From assembly GCF_900177045.1 (NCBI RefSeq), contig NZ_LT841358.1:17073-81072 (forward strand): a DNA stretch of 64,000 bases, read 5' to 3'. Origin of the DNA: Candidatus Nitrosotalea okcheonensis. Its GTDB lineage: Archaea; Thermoproteota; Nitrososphaeria; Nitrososphaerales; Nitrosopumilaceae. Both the position numbers and the translations under genes were made by a program. This document shows, piece by piece, positions 34,242 through 43,292 of the stretch. Position 1 is the stretch's first letter. The number at the start of each line of letters is the position of its first letter. Below the pieces are notes generated by a model. The model worked only from the letters and a program-made list of their open reading frames with translations. It made no database searches and was not told the DNA's origin.

Positions 34242-35027
34242 CTATTGTGTGGTTTCCTGAATTCCAAGCCATCCGTAACCTTTTTGTTCTAATTCGTCAG
34301 CAAGTTCCTTTGGACCTTCTTTGATCATTTTTCCTTGTGCCATAACATGAACAAAGTCAAGCTTGTCAAGGAATTTGAGAATTCTTGCATAGTGTGTAAT
34401 CACAATTACTGTTGCATCCTTTCTTGAAACTGAACTTATTGCCTTTGCAACTGCTTGTACTGCGTCAATGTCTAGACCTGAATCTGGTTCATCAAGAATT
34501 GAAATTCTTGGCTGAAGTACTGCCATCTGTAAAACTTCTGATCTCTTCTTTTCTCCGCCAGAAAACCCCTCATTGAGATATCTTGACAGAAAATCATGTT
34601 TTAACCCAACTTCATCAAGATTCTTTTTTAGGTAATTCTGAAACTCTCTTACTGTAAGAAAGACTTCTCTTTTTTCATCTGCAAGTGATTTGCTTAGTGC
34701 GTTATATGCAGTTCTAAGAAAATGAGAATAGCCTACGCCTGCGACTTCTGTTGGATATTGAAATGCTAAAAACAATCCTTTCTTTGATCTTTCATCAGCT
34801 GATAAACCAATAATGCTTTCACCATCTAACAAAATGTCTCCTTTTGTAACTTCGTACTTGGGATGGCCCAAAATTGTATATGATAATGTACTCTTACCTG
34901 ATCCATTTGGACCCATGATGGCATGGACTTCTCCCGGACCTGTCTTGAGATTTACTCCCTTGAGAATTTCCTTACCGTCTCTTTGTACATGTAGGTCTTT
35001 AATCTCCAGTATTGCCATTGTAATCAT
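34242..35027 (-). CDS. sufC: Fe-S cluster assembly ATPase SufC
   Basis: ABC-type ATPase of the SufBCD scaffold. Walker A GPNGSGKST (39-47), Q-loop FLAFQYPTEVAGVGYSHFLR, signature GFSGGEKKRSEVLQM and Walker B ISILDEPDSGLDIDAVQAVA are the SufC-specific versions. The TATA-like GATTATATAC before the start suits either ATG 35027 or the third-codon ATG at 35018 (MAILEIKDLHV). It is separated by 26 kb from sufB and sufD, on the opposite strand, so scaffold stoichiometry needs regulation in trans. Confidence 0.95.
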   Translation of the reverse strand: MITMAILEIKDLHVQRDGKEILKGVNLKTGPGEVHAIMGPNGSGKSTLSYTILGHPKYEVTKGDILLDGESIIGLSADERSKKGLFLAFQYPTEVAGVGYSHFLRTAYNALSKSLADEKREVFLTVREFQNYLKKNLDEVGLKHDFLSRYLNEGFSGGEKKRSEVLQMAVLQPRISILDEPDSGLDIDAVQAVAKAISSVSRKDATVIVITHYARILKFLDKLDFVHVMAQGKMIKEGPKELADELEQKGYGWLGIQETTQ

Positions 35028-35089
35028 GAAATGTTTTTGGGTATATAATCTAACAAAAAATTAGCTCTGTCTAACTACCTTTTTCATGT

Positions 35090-35626
35090 CTAGTCATCAT
35101 CAAGTTCCTTGTCAATTTTATCCTTTAATGATTTGTATTTGTTGAATCGCTTGTTCCAATGCGAAAAGAAGCGGTATTCCTTTATTGCAATAACCAACAA
35201 AATTATTGCAAATACTATTGAAATTATTATGAATGTCTTCAATCCAAAAAATATAGGTCCTGTGTGAGATCTATCTCCTATGTGTGATATTGGTAATTCC
35301 TTGATTATTGTACCATTTTGATCCACAATCTGAATGTGCATTCCAGGCTTGTGATATATACTGCTAAATCTTTCTCCGCCTTGCTGCGATGATTCTAAAT
35401 GTTTTATGTCATAATCTGGGTGACCTAGTAAAACGCCTCCTAGTATAACGGCAACTGGTCCAAAAAGTAATGCGCTTGCAATAAAAATAAGAAATAACCT
35501 GCGCGAACTGTTAGTGTGAGACAAAAGTTCATCTAAAATTTTCAGAATATTTTCTGATTTTTTTTTCTCGTCTCTGTCAGATGGTGATACATTGTTTTCA
35601 GGTGAATTATTTTCGGGTTCTGACAT
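35090..35626 (-). CDS. Two-TM membrane protein, unknown
   Basis: Residues 1-40 are acidic/polar and probably cytoplasmic; helix one is LFLIFIASALLFGPVAVILGG, followed by a 55-residue outside loop (HPDYDIKHLESSQQGGERFS...), then helix two FIIISIVFAIILLVIAI and a basic tail. No family is recognised. It lies 37 bp downstream of the wHTH regulator gene on the same strand and may be its operon partner. Confidence 0.65.
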   Translation of the reverse strand: MSEPENNSPENNVSPSDRDEKKKSENILKILDELLSHTNSSRRLFLIFIASALLFGPVAVILGGVLLGHPDYDIKHLESSQQGGERFSSIYHKPGMHIQIVDQNGTIIKELPISHIGDRSHTGPIFFGLKTFIIISIVFAIILLVIAIKEYRFFSHWNKRFNKYKSLKDKIDKELDDD

Positions 35627-35663
35627 TTACTAAGAACACTCCTGTTGCATTAAAAATGCTTCG

Positions 35664-35969
35664 CTAACTTTGTTCTTGATCATGTTTTTCATGTCTTGGA
35701 AATATGTCCTCATACGGTTCTAATATCATCTTGCAAAATTCTCGTCCTTTCTGTGTCACTGCATATTTTATTATCTTCTTGTTTCCCCACGCCTGTTCTG
35801 TTCGCTTTATGAAACCCTTTCTCTCAAGACTCTCAAGAATGTCCTTATGCTTCATTAAATTCAAACCACAATAACTAAGAAGTGATGTCTGATTAAGTTC
35901 ACCATGTTCTGTTAATTTTAATATGATGTCTTTTCGTATGTACACTCGGTCTCTGTATTCATGTGACAA
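35664..35969 (-). CDS. Winged-helix transcription regulator
   Basis: The 101-aa protein is a single wHTH: RKDIILKLTEHGELNQTSLL, SYCGLNLMKHKDILESLERK, GFIKRTEQ, wing KKIIKYAVTQKGREF. This is the layout of archaeal PadR/DUF-type helix-turn-helix regulators (SSO-like 'winged helix' with VTQKG). Upstream, between this gene and the divergent PepSY gene, is the motif TAACAATGTTC (36065-36075), also found before two further genes, making this protein the best candidate to bind it. Confidence 0.82.
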   Translation of the reverse strand: MSHEYRDRVYIRKDIILKLTEHGELNQTSLLSYCGLNLMKHKDILESLERKGFIKRTEQAWGNKKIIKYAVTQKGREFCKMILEPYEDIFPRHEKHDQEQS

Positions 35970-36064
35970 GATTATTACTCTGCCATCAAAATTATGTATT
36001 AAGCTTTTACTTGAAATTTCTCATAAAGTCTAAAACTTGCATATCTAATACTTTTACCTTTCAC

Positions 36065-36075
36065 TAACAATGTTC
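36065..36075 (+). promoter_or_regulatory. TAACAATGTTC motif, copy 1
   Basis: Identical 11-mer in the 150-bp space between the divergent wHTH and PepSY genes; it sits 55 bp before the PepSY start and about 95 bp before the regulator start. Two further copies at 36708 and 37597. An AT-rich TATTAAG box follows at 36098-36104. Confidence 0.55.
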
Positions 36076-36119
36076 ACTGACATAGTTTCGCAATTTTTTA
36101 TTAAGCAATTGTGGTATTG

Positions 36120-36638
36120 ATGGATATGAACACAACAGAACTAGTCAAGAATAAAAAGATGCTTGCTATAATAATTGGAGTAGCAATTCTTGCTACTGCA
36201 GGAGTGTCAGCAGCATCTGCACAAGTTTCACCAACATCAAGTCAGACCCCCACAATACAGGGCACAATCAACCTTCAGCAAACAATAATGTCTAACGTAA
36301 AGATTGCATTCCCTGATGCAGCAAATACTGCGGCAACAGCAGTAAGTGGAAAAGTGATAGGCGGAAGACTAACAGTGGCACAGGGATACGTAGTATACAG
36401 TTTCAAGGTGATTGATGACAAGAATATGGTATACACCGTAATTGTCGATCCATCAAGTGGAGCAGTATTGTACAAATCAACGGGTCGCCAGTTCGGAATG
36501 GGCGAATTTGGCATGGATCATGGACATATGATGCATGGACACATGGGTGAACAAGCATGGAACTCAAAGACTCCATCAGGAAACACAACTCCATCATCTG
36601 ACACGACAGCCCCAAGTGGATCACAATCCTGGTCCTAA
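36120..36638 (+). CDS. Secreted PepSY-domain protein with Met/His-rich tail
   Basis: From ATG 36120 the protein starts with a signal peptide (MLAIIIGVAILATAGVSAASA) and continues with a PepSY-like domain (NVKIAFPDAANTAATAVSGK, GYVVYSFKVIDDKNMVYTVI, VDPSSGAVLY). The C-terminus holds GMGEFGMDHGHMMHGHMGEQ, a likely metal-binding segment, then a Ser/Thr/Pro-rich linker. An extracytoplasmic copper or other metal-binding role is inferred. GTG 36111 is an alternative start. The motif TAACAATGTTC precedes it, and a T-rich terminator follows. Confidence 0.82.
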   Translation: MDMNTTELVKNKKMLAIIIGVAILATAGVSAASAQVSPTSSQTPTIQGTINLQQTIMSNVKIAFPDAANTAATAVSGKVIGGRLTVAQGYVVYSFKVIDDKNMVYTVIVDPSSGAVLYKSTGRQFGMGEFGMDHGHMMHGHMGEQAWNSKTPSGNTTPSSDTTAPSGSQSWS

Positions 36639-36640
36639 AC

Positions 36641-36660
36641 TCTTTTTTCCTTTTTATTTT
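36641..36660 (+). terminator. T-rich terminator after PepSY gene
   Basis: TCTTTTTTCCTTTTTATTTT begins 3 bp after the stop codon. Poly-T tracts without a required hairpin are the usual archaeal terminators. Confidence 0.6.
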
Positions 36661-36694
36661 AATTGATGATTTTTTAAAAGAATCGTTTCATCAC

Positions 36695-36718
36695 GAACAT
36701 TGTTAAGTAACAATGTTT
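36695..36718. promoter_or_regulatory. Palindromic double TAACAATGTT site, copy 2
   Basis: GAACATTGTTA and TAACAATGTTT face each other around a 2-bp centre (AG), a near-perfect 24-bp palindrome containing the same motif as copies 1 and 3. It lies 37 bp before the DUF6659-like gene. This is the strongest operator-like site of the three. Confidence 0.65.
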
Positions 36719-36754
36719 GATAATTGTTTTAACTGCAGTAACTAGTCCAAATGT

Positions 36755-37213
36755 GTGCAAATTGGATTGAAATCACTTCAAAACTTTGAAAGCGGATCGC
36801 ATTCCCCAGAAATATTCGAGCCTGTTTGTAACATGATCCTCAACTTGGATTCTAATATTCGATTTGTTGGGGTGATGAACAATAAAGGTAAACTGCTTAC
36901 TGCAAGTGTGAAAAAAGGAGTACGTACTTTTATTACTCCACAAGATCAGGAAATGCTACTCATGGAGATTGCACTGGGTGTGCGAATGCGTAAGGAACAT
37001 GATCCACAGTTGGGACCTGTAAATTTCACTATCTCATATGGTCACAAGATGGTATCCATGAATTTTCCACTGGACGATGAAATACTATGTGTCTCTGCGG
37101 AAAAAAAGATTGATCTTGTAGCAATACCGTTTCTAATATTACAACTTTTAGAAGCAGAATTGCATAAAAAAGAAGTTGATGATAAAAAGAATTTGGAACA
37201 GGAACATGTCTGA
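36755..37213 (+). CDS. DUF6659-like protein, 152 aa
   Basis: Related to the gene at 44874: both have an N-terminal helix, then a F-V-x-V-x-N-x-K-G-x strand (FVGVMNNKGKLL), a helix with QEMLLMEIALGVRMRKEHD and a late V-x-x-N-F/V strand. The family appears restricted to this archaeal group as far as I know; the number DUF6659 is from memory. Function unknown; the fold may be roadblock/profilin-like. The start is GTG 36755, uncertain. A palindromic operator lies upstream. Confidence 0.6.
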   Translation: MQIGLKSLQNFESGSHSPEIFEPVCNMILNLDSNIRFVGVMNNKGKLLTASVKKGVRTFITPQDQEMLLMEIALGVRMRKEHDPQLGPVNFTISYGHKMVSMNFPLDDEILCVSAEKKIDLVAIPFLILQLLEAELHKKEVDDKKNLEQEHV

Positions 37214-37378
37214 CAAAACTGAATTTCAAATGTGTGGAATGTATATGATGTCATATGATCATGTAATGTTGGAGATCCGCTTCAAATCGGTACATTATTC
37301 ACAATGTACTGGATTTTGGCATAAATGGTATTGAGAAAGCTAATTTCATGCACCACAATTTTTGGCAGTGATTTTCAT

Positions 37379-37543
37379 ATGATGCAGATTAGACTAGAAC
37401 CAAGAGATGTTGCAAGATTAAGTTCGCTTGGTAATAATGTATGCAGAAAATGTACTATGAAATTAATGGAAGGAGATGTTGTAATACGAATTGGGGCAAG
37501 ACCTCCAAAATATTATCATAAAGGATGTTTCAAGGTGTATTGA
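37379..37543 (+). CDS. Small zinc-binding protein, 54 aa
   Basis: From the double ATG at 37379/37382 the protein reads MMQIRLEPRDVARLSSLGNN and contains CRKCTMKL followed by YYHKGCFKVY. The CxxC...HxxC arrangement is a likely treble-clef or LIM-like zinc site. The longer frame to 37325 has an unlikely N-terminus. I know no family name. It stands alone between the DUF6659-like gene and the ABC operon. Confidence 0.55.
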   Translation: MMQIRLEPRDVARLSSLGNNVCRKCTMKLMEGDVVIRIGARPPKYYHKGCFKVY

Positions 37544-37596
37544 GTAGTTGGTGACACAAGAACATCTGATTTTTCTACGCATCTGATCCTACTCAC

Positions 37597-37607
37597 TAAC
37601 AATGTTC
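37597..37607 (+). promoter_or_regulatory. TAACAATGTTC motif, copy 3
   Basis: Identical to copy 1 and to the right arm of copy 2, 140 bp before the ABC ATPase start. It is followed by CTGAACAAGG, which may be a weak second half-site. Confidence 0.5.
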
Positions 37608-37746
37608 CTGAACAAGGTTTGGCAATCGTTTTATTCTAAAAACTAGACAAAGAATTTCATATGGTTCTTTCAAACATATGGAATTCACATAATGATTATT
37701 TTCATGCATATGAAACTCAAATAGATGAGTTCTAAAGAAGAAAAAA

Positions 37747-38502
37747 ATGATCTTGAAAAACATGACAAAAGATTTGGTAGTTGAAAAAAGCACACAGAAC
37801 GAAGTTGTCAACAACAACTCTTTTGCTCTGAGAGTAGAAAATCTTTCTAAGATATATGATTCTTCTGCGGGACGAGTTGTGGCACTAGACAATGTAAGCT
37901 TTGCAATCAAAAAGGGAGAATTTGTATCGGTTGTAGGCCCATCTGGTAGTGGCAAGTCTACTGTTTTGAATATGGTTGGAGCACTTGATAGGCCAACAAG
38001 TGGGAAGATCTACATCGATGGCATAGACGTATTTTCTCTTAATGATTCTGAAATTGCCACCATGAGAAATGGTCGTATTGGATTTATCTTCCAGTCGTTT
38101 AATTTGATTAATAGGACTACTGTCCACAAAAATGTAAGACTGCCTGGGATGATTGCAGGTATGTCAAATGACGATGTAAATTCTCGCACCATGAAGATCT
38201 TGGAAGCCCTTGGTATTGCTGACAAGAGGGATCAAAAACCTGTCAATCTAAGTGGTGGACAGCAACAAAGAGTCGCAATAGCTCGTTCTTTGATAAACAA
38301 TCCAACCATAATTTTGGCAGATGAACCAACTGGTAACTTGGATACGAAAACAGGTGATGATGTATTTGACATGTTGAAAATGCTTTCACATAAATTCAAA
38401 CGTACTATAGTAATGGTAACACACAATCCTGAACTTGCCGAGTCTACGGATAGATCTATATTGTTAAGAGATGGGAGAATAGAAAAAAATGTCATCAACT
38501 AG
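37747..38502 (+). CDS. ABC transporter ATP-binding protein (MacB/LolD type)
   Basis: The 251-aa ATPase has Walker A GPSGSGKST (64-72), Q-loop FIFQSFNLINRTT, signature [16 protein letters not shown] and Walker B ILADEPTGNLDTKTGDDVF, the version typical of MacB/LolD ATPases. It works with the FtsX-type permease at 40563. Its 3' end overlaps the large exported-protein gene by 14 bp, so the three genes make one operon, probably under the motif at 37597. Confidence 0.93.
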   Translation: MILKNMTKDLVVEKSTQNEVVNNNSFALRVENLSKIYDSSAGRVVALDNVSFAIKKGEFVSVVGPSGSGKSTVLNMVGALDRPTSGKIYIDGIDVFSLNDSEIATMRNGRIGFIFQSFNLINRTTVHKNVRLPGMIAGMSNDDVNSRTMKILEALGIADKRDQKPVNLSGGQQQRVAIARSLINNPTIILADEPTGNLDTKTGDDVFDMLKMLSHKFKRTIVMVTHNPELAESTDRSILLRDGRIEKNVIN

Positions 38503-40573
38503 AATTTCTGTTAAAAAGTTTTTTGGGAAAAGAATAGCAATCAAAATTGCAATTCCAATTTTAATTGTAATGTTGTTTGCACCTACTACAATCACATCTT
38601 TTAATGCATATGGACAAGTGGTCACAGTGGTACCATCTGACAATGGTCATCTGGGAATAGTACAATCACAGGATTGTTTCGCACCCCTTACTACAATACT
38701 TGATGCCACTTATTCTGGTCCTGTAGTAGTGGACTCATATTGGGTGGACCAAGGGACATCGTCTTCCACCGATATTACTAGTAATCCTGTCAAAAAAGAG
38801 ATAGGTCCAGGAGAAGGACCATCTGTTTTTGCTGTAGTCCTTAACAATAGAGGAACAGCATATTCTATAACTTCGATCACTGCATTTCTTAATCTTCCAT
38901 CAGGATTTGCGGCCACTGGTGAAAGCAAAAATCCACAATTACTTCAAAATTATAATCAAGCATCAAGAGTTGCAAATAATCCTGCAATAGGAAACTACTA
39001 TGGCCAAGTGGCACCAGGTGCATCATTTACTATGTATTTTAACATAGATGTATTACCGACAGCCAAAGTAGGCACTTTTTCTACAACCGTTGTTGCAAAT
39101 TATGTCCAAGTGGGAGTAGTTGGACAACAATGTACATCTGCATTGCTCAATGTACCGTTTGTTCTTCCAGGAAAAGTGATATTGGATGCATCAACCGTAT
39201 CTTCCAATCTTGCTCCTCAAACCAATGATCCGGTTTCGATAGAAATTGACAACAAAGGTTCCGCTGATGCAACTGGAGTTGTAGCAACAATTGTGGATCT
39301 TGGAAATTCTAAAGGCAGTTCGGGAAGTAGCAGTAGCTCAGGATCTGTTGTGCTACAATCATCTACGACACAAATTGTTAATCTTGGACCGAACACTTTC
39401 AATATAGGTACAATACCTGCAAAATCAAAAGCGGTAATAAGTACAACAGTTTACCCTGGTACAGCTGCAAGTGGTTCTACTCAGCAGGTTACACTTCAAA
39501 TAAATTATCAAAATGCATGGGGTAAACTTTTGACTAGCACAATTAATACGGGGCTTGTCATAGCACCCAATCCTCCACAGTCTCTTAACTTGTCATATCT
39601 TGGAAATACTACAACTCCTGTAATCACTGCATCCATGCTAGATGATCTGAATTTTGCAGTTGCAAACAACAGTACTGATACAATGTCCAATATTGTAATC
39701 TCTCTTGTACCGCAATCAACTTCGGTCTCTGTAGTGGGTCCCTCTACTTGGACAATACAGAACTTGACACCCGGTGAAAGACAGGTACTCACAACTAGAG
39801 TGTATGCTGCAAACACTTTGATTGCCACCCCTACTTCTTTTACATTAACCGCCACATATGTCTCAAAAGGTCAATCACAAACAAATTCTCTTACTCTGGG
39901 AACTTTTGTTGTTGGTGATATACGACTTCAAATTTATGATCTCTCGCTGACTACCTCTGGTGGTACCTCTAGCCTTGTTGGCAATTTACTTAATCAGGGC
40001 AGTACGACTGCATTATTTACTACTGCACAACTTGCACCTTCTCAACTCACAAGTGCAATGAAAGCTGCGAGAATGACAAACTTTACAAATAACACTGGAT
40101 CTAATGGTGACAATCCAGGTCAAGGTGGTCAGGGATTCCACGGTGGTCAGGGACGTAATGGTCCGGGTGGATCAAGTTTAACGCAACAATTCATAGGAGA
40201 TCTCTCACCTGATTCTCCAATTCCAATTAGTATACCCATTAGAGGAATCAATTACTTGTCATCAGGAATGTATCATGTAGTATTCAAAGTAACATATGCT
40301 GATGACTTGAAGAATTTTCATACCGTCCTAGTGAATGGAACAGTCAATATTGTGCGTAGTCCTCCGGTTAATATCTCTACAAACCAACATACTTTGATTG
40401 ACAGTATTCCTCTACCCATACTTATTGGAGCACCAATTGCAGTTGTAGCAGCAATTGTCTTTCTAGTAAAAAGAAAAAAATCAGAAAAGAAAAAATTGAA
40501 ATTGTTGACACAGGGAGACACTGACATCATCTCAATATTTGACAGCACAAAAAAGAAAGAAAATGAATCCTAA
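38489..40573 (+). CDS. Large exported protein of the ABC operon (S-layer/CARDB-like)
   Basis: The 694-aa protein starts with a basic stretch and hydrophobic signal (AIKIAIPILIVMLFAPTTIT), continues through repeated beta-sandwich-like segments rich in S, T, N and V (COG1361-type), has a glycine-rich stretch near 545-560 (GQGGQGFHGGQGRNGPGG), and ends with a membrane helix (PLPILIGAPIAVVAAIVFLV) and a lysine-rich tail. It is probably anchored outside the cell and presents cargo to, or is moved by, the ABC pair. It is not a MacA/HlyD-type adaptor. Confidence 0.78.
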   Translation: MSSTRISVKKFFGKRIAIKIAIPILIVMLFAPTTITSFNAYGQVVTVVPSDNGHLGIVQSQDCFAPLTTILDATYSGPVVVDSYWVDQGTSSSTDITSNPVKKEIGPGEGPSVFAVVLNNRGTAYSITSITAFLNLPSGFAATGESKNPQLLQNYNQASRVANNPAIGNYYGQVAPGASFTMYFNIDVLPTAKVGTFSTTVVANYVQVGVVGQQCTSALLNVPFVLPGKVILDASTVSSNLAPQTNDPVSIEIDNKGSADATGVVATIVDLGNSKGSSGSSSSSGSVVLQSSTTQIVNLGPNTFNIGTIPAKSKAVISTTVYPGTAASGSTQQVTLQINYQNAWGKLLTSTINTGLVIAPNPPQSLNLSYLGNTTTPVITASMLDDLNFAVANNSTDTMSNIVISLVPQSTSVSVVGPSTWTIQNLTPGERQVLTTRVYAANTLIATPTSFTLTATYVSKGQSQTNSLTLGTFVVGDIRLQIYDLSLTTSGGTSSLVGNLLNQGSTTALFTTAQLAPSQLTSAMKAARMTNFTNNTGSNGDNPGQGGQGFHGGQGRNGPGGSSLTQQFIGDLSPDSPIPISIPIRGINYLSSGMYHVVFKVTYADDLKNFHTVLVNGTVNIVRSPPVNISTNQHTLIDSIPLPILIGAPIAVVAAIVFLVKRKKSEKKKLKLLTQGDTDIISIFDSTKKKENES

Positions 40574-41801
40574 AGATCTTTTCTTGTTGTCATTTGAGGC
40601 ACTAGTTGACAGAAAGGTGAGAACACTTCTTACTATTCTGATGGTTGTGCTTGGAAGCAGTCTTGTTGTTGTATTGAATGGTTTGAGTGCTGGTCAAGCC
40701 GCATTCTTGGAAAAACAATTCAATACTTTGGCTGCTAATGTTATTTTTGTAAGCAGCGGACAACGTGGATTTCGAGATGCTTCAGCAGGAAATGCTCTGA
40801 TAATTAATAATGTCATTATTGAAAAAATGAAATCCCTACCATTGATATCTGATGTAATACCTGAATATGCTGGTTCAATAACGATGAATTCGCAAGGAAA
40901 CACTGAACGAGCGTCTGTCATTTCAATTGATCCAACAAAATTGTCTGTGGTGTTGCCTAATCTTGAATATGTTGATGGTTCTACAGTAAAACCAAACGAT
41001 CGATCCTCTGCTATTGTGGGAGATACCATAGTAAATCCCCCTGGTGCTGACAATGCCTTTGTTACACTTGGCCAGACTATTGTAGCTACATCTACATATT
41101 CCGATGGAGCTGGAAAGACAGTAACAGTAACGAAGAATTTTGTAATTTCTGGAATTTTAAAACCATCTGGTAATAGTAGGATAGATAATTCGGTTATCAT
41201 TAATCTTGATGCAGGAAACGATCTGTTGCACAAGCTAAACAAATATGATAGTGTAATAGTTGCAGCAACAACTCCAGATGATGTTGATGCCGTACAGCAA
41301 GAATTGACATCTACATTTGGAAAAACTCTTGGATCTACAACACCAAAAGCAATTATGGCGGTAAGACAGCAAGCTGCAAGTGGTAACGCTGCCTTTATTC
41401 TAATGGTTGGAATTATTGCACTTGTTGTAGGTGCAGTTGGTATTGTTACTACTTTGTATAATTCAGTCACAGAAAGGATTAGGGAAATAGGTACCATGAA
41501 AGCAATAGGCGCACAAAATACTACAATTCTCGCACTTTTTCTGGTGGAAGCAGCTTTGATAGGGATAATAGGTGCTTCATTGGGGTTGCTCATAGGTATT
41601 GGTGGAGGCTATATCATGAGTATTGCAACAACAACTTCTCCTGCGGGAGGAGGTCCAGCAGTGCATATACCTCCAATCTTTATCCCAATGGATTTGATCA
41701 AAGCCTGGCTCCTTTCTTTGTCACTAAGTGTTGTAGCTGGAATGTATCCTGCATGGAAAGCATCACAGTTGTCTCCAATGGTTGCACTGAGAAGAGAATG
41801 A
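40563..41801 (+). CDS. ABC transporter permease, FtsX/MacB type
   Basis: About 412 aa from ATG 40563, which overlaps the previous stop; the frame also opens at TTG 40539. Topology follows MacB: helix one TLLTILMVVLGSSLVVVL, a large extracytoplasmic domain of about 220 residues (residues 40-265), then three helices (FILMVGIIALVVGAVGIVT, LFLVEAALIGIIGASLGLLIGIG, LLSLSLSVVAGMYPAWKA) with the FtsX motif ERIREIGTMKAIGA. MacB-type systems extract or export lipids, lipoproteins or toxins; substrate here is unknown. Confidence 0.92.
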   Translation: MNPKDLFLLSFEALVDRKVRTLLTILMVVLGSSLVVVLNGLSAGQAAFLEKQFNTLAANVIFVSSGQRGFRDASAGNALIINNVIIEKMKSLPLISDVIPEYAGSITMNSQGNTERASVISIDPTKLSVVLPNLEYVDGSTVKPNDRSSAIVGDTIVNPPGADNAFVTLGQTIVATSTYSDGAGKTVTVTKNFVISGILKPSGNSRIDNSVIINLDAGNDLLHKLNKYDSVIVAATTPDDVDAVQQELTSTFGKTLGSTTPKAIMAVRQQAASGNAAFILMVGIIALVVGAVGIVTTLYNSVTERIREIGTMKAIGAQNTTILALFLVEAALIGIIGASLGLLIGIGGGYIMSIATTTSPAGGGPAVHIPPIFIPMDLIKAWLLSLSLSVVAGMYPAWKASQLSPMVALRRE

Positions 41802-42062
41802 AATTTTAGACCATGCCAAATCATGAATTTTTCCATGGGATAAATACAAAAACCGAGACTAGAAAAATGAAAAACTAGCATTACATGTGCAAATTTTGAA
41901 CGACGCATATAATGCTGACATATAGTCTTCCTTTTTCAAGCATGTGTGATATTTGTATAGCATGATCAAATGTGTAGCATTTTTGTAAATAATTTCTATG
42001 GACATCTCTTGGTTGATGGAAATGGAATAATTTCAGTATGAAAAAATCATCAAAAATATAGA

Positions 42063-43253
42063 CTATGACGCACTAAAGTCTCTAGTCCAGTTTGAATACT
42101 CTTGGATCATACCTGGACTTACACTAGGTCTTCTTTTTTTGATTATTTTTTTAAAATCGTCCATGGTAACATCACGTAGTTGTACATGTGTAAGATCTGT
42201 GTTTCCTCTGGATTCAGCTAAACTGAAAAATTCATCTATTACAGATAGCTGAACTGATTGACAAATATCTCTTATGTCGCTTGCACTGTAACCGTCTATT
42301 AATTGTGCAAGTTGTGATGCTTCTACCGAAGAATCTTTTTTTAGTTTTGATAAATACAATGAAAATAAATTTTGTCTAGTTTCTAGTGCTGGGAGTGGTA
42401 TGTAAATTCTTTTTGAAAATCTCCTGAGAAATGCCCAATCTAATTTCCAAGGTTTGTTAGTAGCTGCAATTACGTATGTTTGAAGATTTTTCCCTTTGTC
42501 ATTTACTCCATCCATTTCTGTGAGAAACTGATTTTTTACTCTGATCTCTCCACCGTTTTCATTCTGTGAATTACCAAGGAGTGAATCTACTTCATCTATC
42601 AACATGATTACTGGTACGTTTTCTTTCTTAGATAAATCTCGTGCCATATGGAATAACTGGGACACGTTTTTTTCAGCATCCCCTAACCACTTACTCATCA
42701 TTGATGCTGCATCCACATTTATGAAATAGCCATCAATTTCACTTGCAGTAGCTGCCGCAAGCATTGTTTTTCCACACCCCGGTGGTCCATACAGAAGAAT
42801 TCCTCGAGGCCATCCTAGAGTAAAAAGTTCTGGTTTTTTAGCAGGATATACAATGGATTCGCGCAGTGCTACTTTTACATCTTCTAATCCTATCACTTCT
42901 TTCCAGTTCACATTTGGTTTTTCCTTTATGATCATATTTTCAAGATTGTTATTAGATACAGTTTGATTGGAACTGACATGATCTGAAGAATTGCCGTGAT
43001 TGTTGCCATTTTGAGAAGAACCATCTGATGGAAAGTGTAATTCGCTTATTCTCTTTTTATATTGCTCGCAATGTTGCTCGTAAACTGGATTCAGTGTATT
43101 ATCTGGAAATAATTGGATTAATTTTACTAGTGCATCAATAGCTCTTTGGTAACTAGCGGCTGCTGCACTCTTGTCTCCTTGACCGTCTTGTCTTATTGCA
43201 TCTGCTGCATATTTTCCTGCTGCTCCTTCTAATGCTTGGGCTGCCGCACTCAT
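42063..43253 (-). CDS. cdvC: Vps4-like AAA ATPase with MIT domain (CdvC)
   Basis: Residues 1-75 are an MIT domain (three helices, YQRAIDALVKLIQLFPDN), which binds ESCRT-III/CdvB tails; then a linker and an AAA domain with Walker A GPPGCGKT (156-163), Walker B VIMLIDEVDSLL (215-226), NVDAASMMSKWLGDAE pore region and arginine-finger area FLRRFSKRIYIPLP. CdvC disassembles ESCRT-III during Cdv-type cell division. ATG 43253 (MSAAAQALEG) is preferred over the frame opening at 43346, which lies in promoter-like DNA. cdvB and cdvA are not in this window, so division role versus another Vps4 role is inferred. Confidence 0.9.
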   Translation of the reverse strand: MSAAAQALEGAAGKYAADAIRQDGQGDKSAAAASYQRAIDALVKLIQLFPDNTLNPVYEQHCEQYKKRISELHFPSDGSSQNGNNHGNSSDHVSSNQTVSNNNLENMIIKEKPNVNWKEVIGLEDVKVALRESIVYPAKKPELFTLGWPRGILLYGPPGCGKTMLAAATASEIDGYFINVDAASMMSKWLGDAEKNVSQLFHMARDLSKKENVPVIMLIDEVDSLLGNSQNENGGEIRVKNQFLTEMDGVNDKGKNLQTYVIAATNKPWKLDWAFLRRFSKRIYIPLPALETRQNLFSLYLSKLKKDSSVEASQLAQLIDGYSASDIRDICQSVQLSVIDEFFSLAESRGNTDLTHVQLRDVTMDDFKKIIKKRRPSVSPGMIQEYSNWTRDFSAS

Positions 43254-43292
43254 GAGAACATCACTATATATTCTAAAATTTACAAGGTATGG

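Noticed and set aside
40694-41593. Minus-strand frame of 299 aa opposite the ABC permease
   Set aside because: The plus-strand permease has clear FtsX motifs and operon overlap; the minus frame has none.
41802-42062. Gene in the 261-bp gap between the ABC permease and cdvC
   Set aside because: No frame of useful length or recognisable motif; probably just the two convergent 3' regions.
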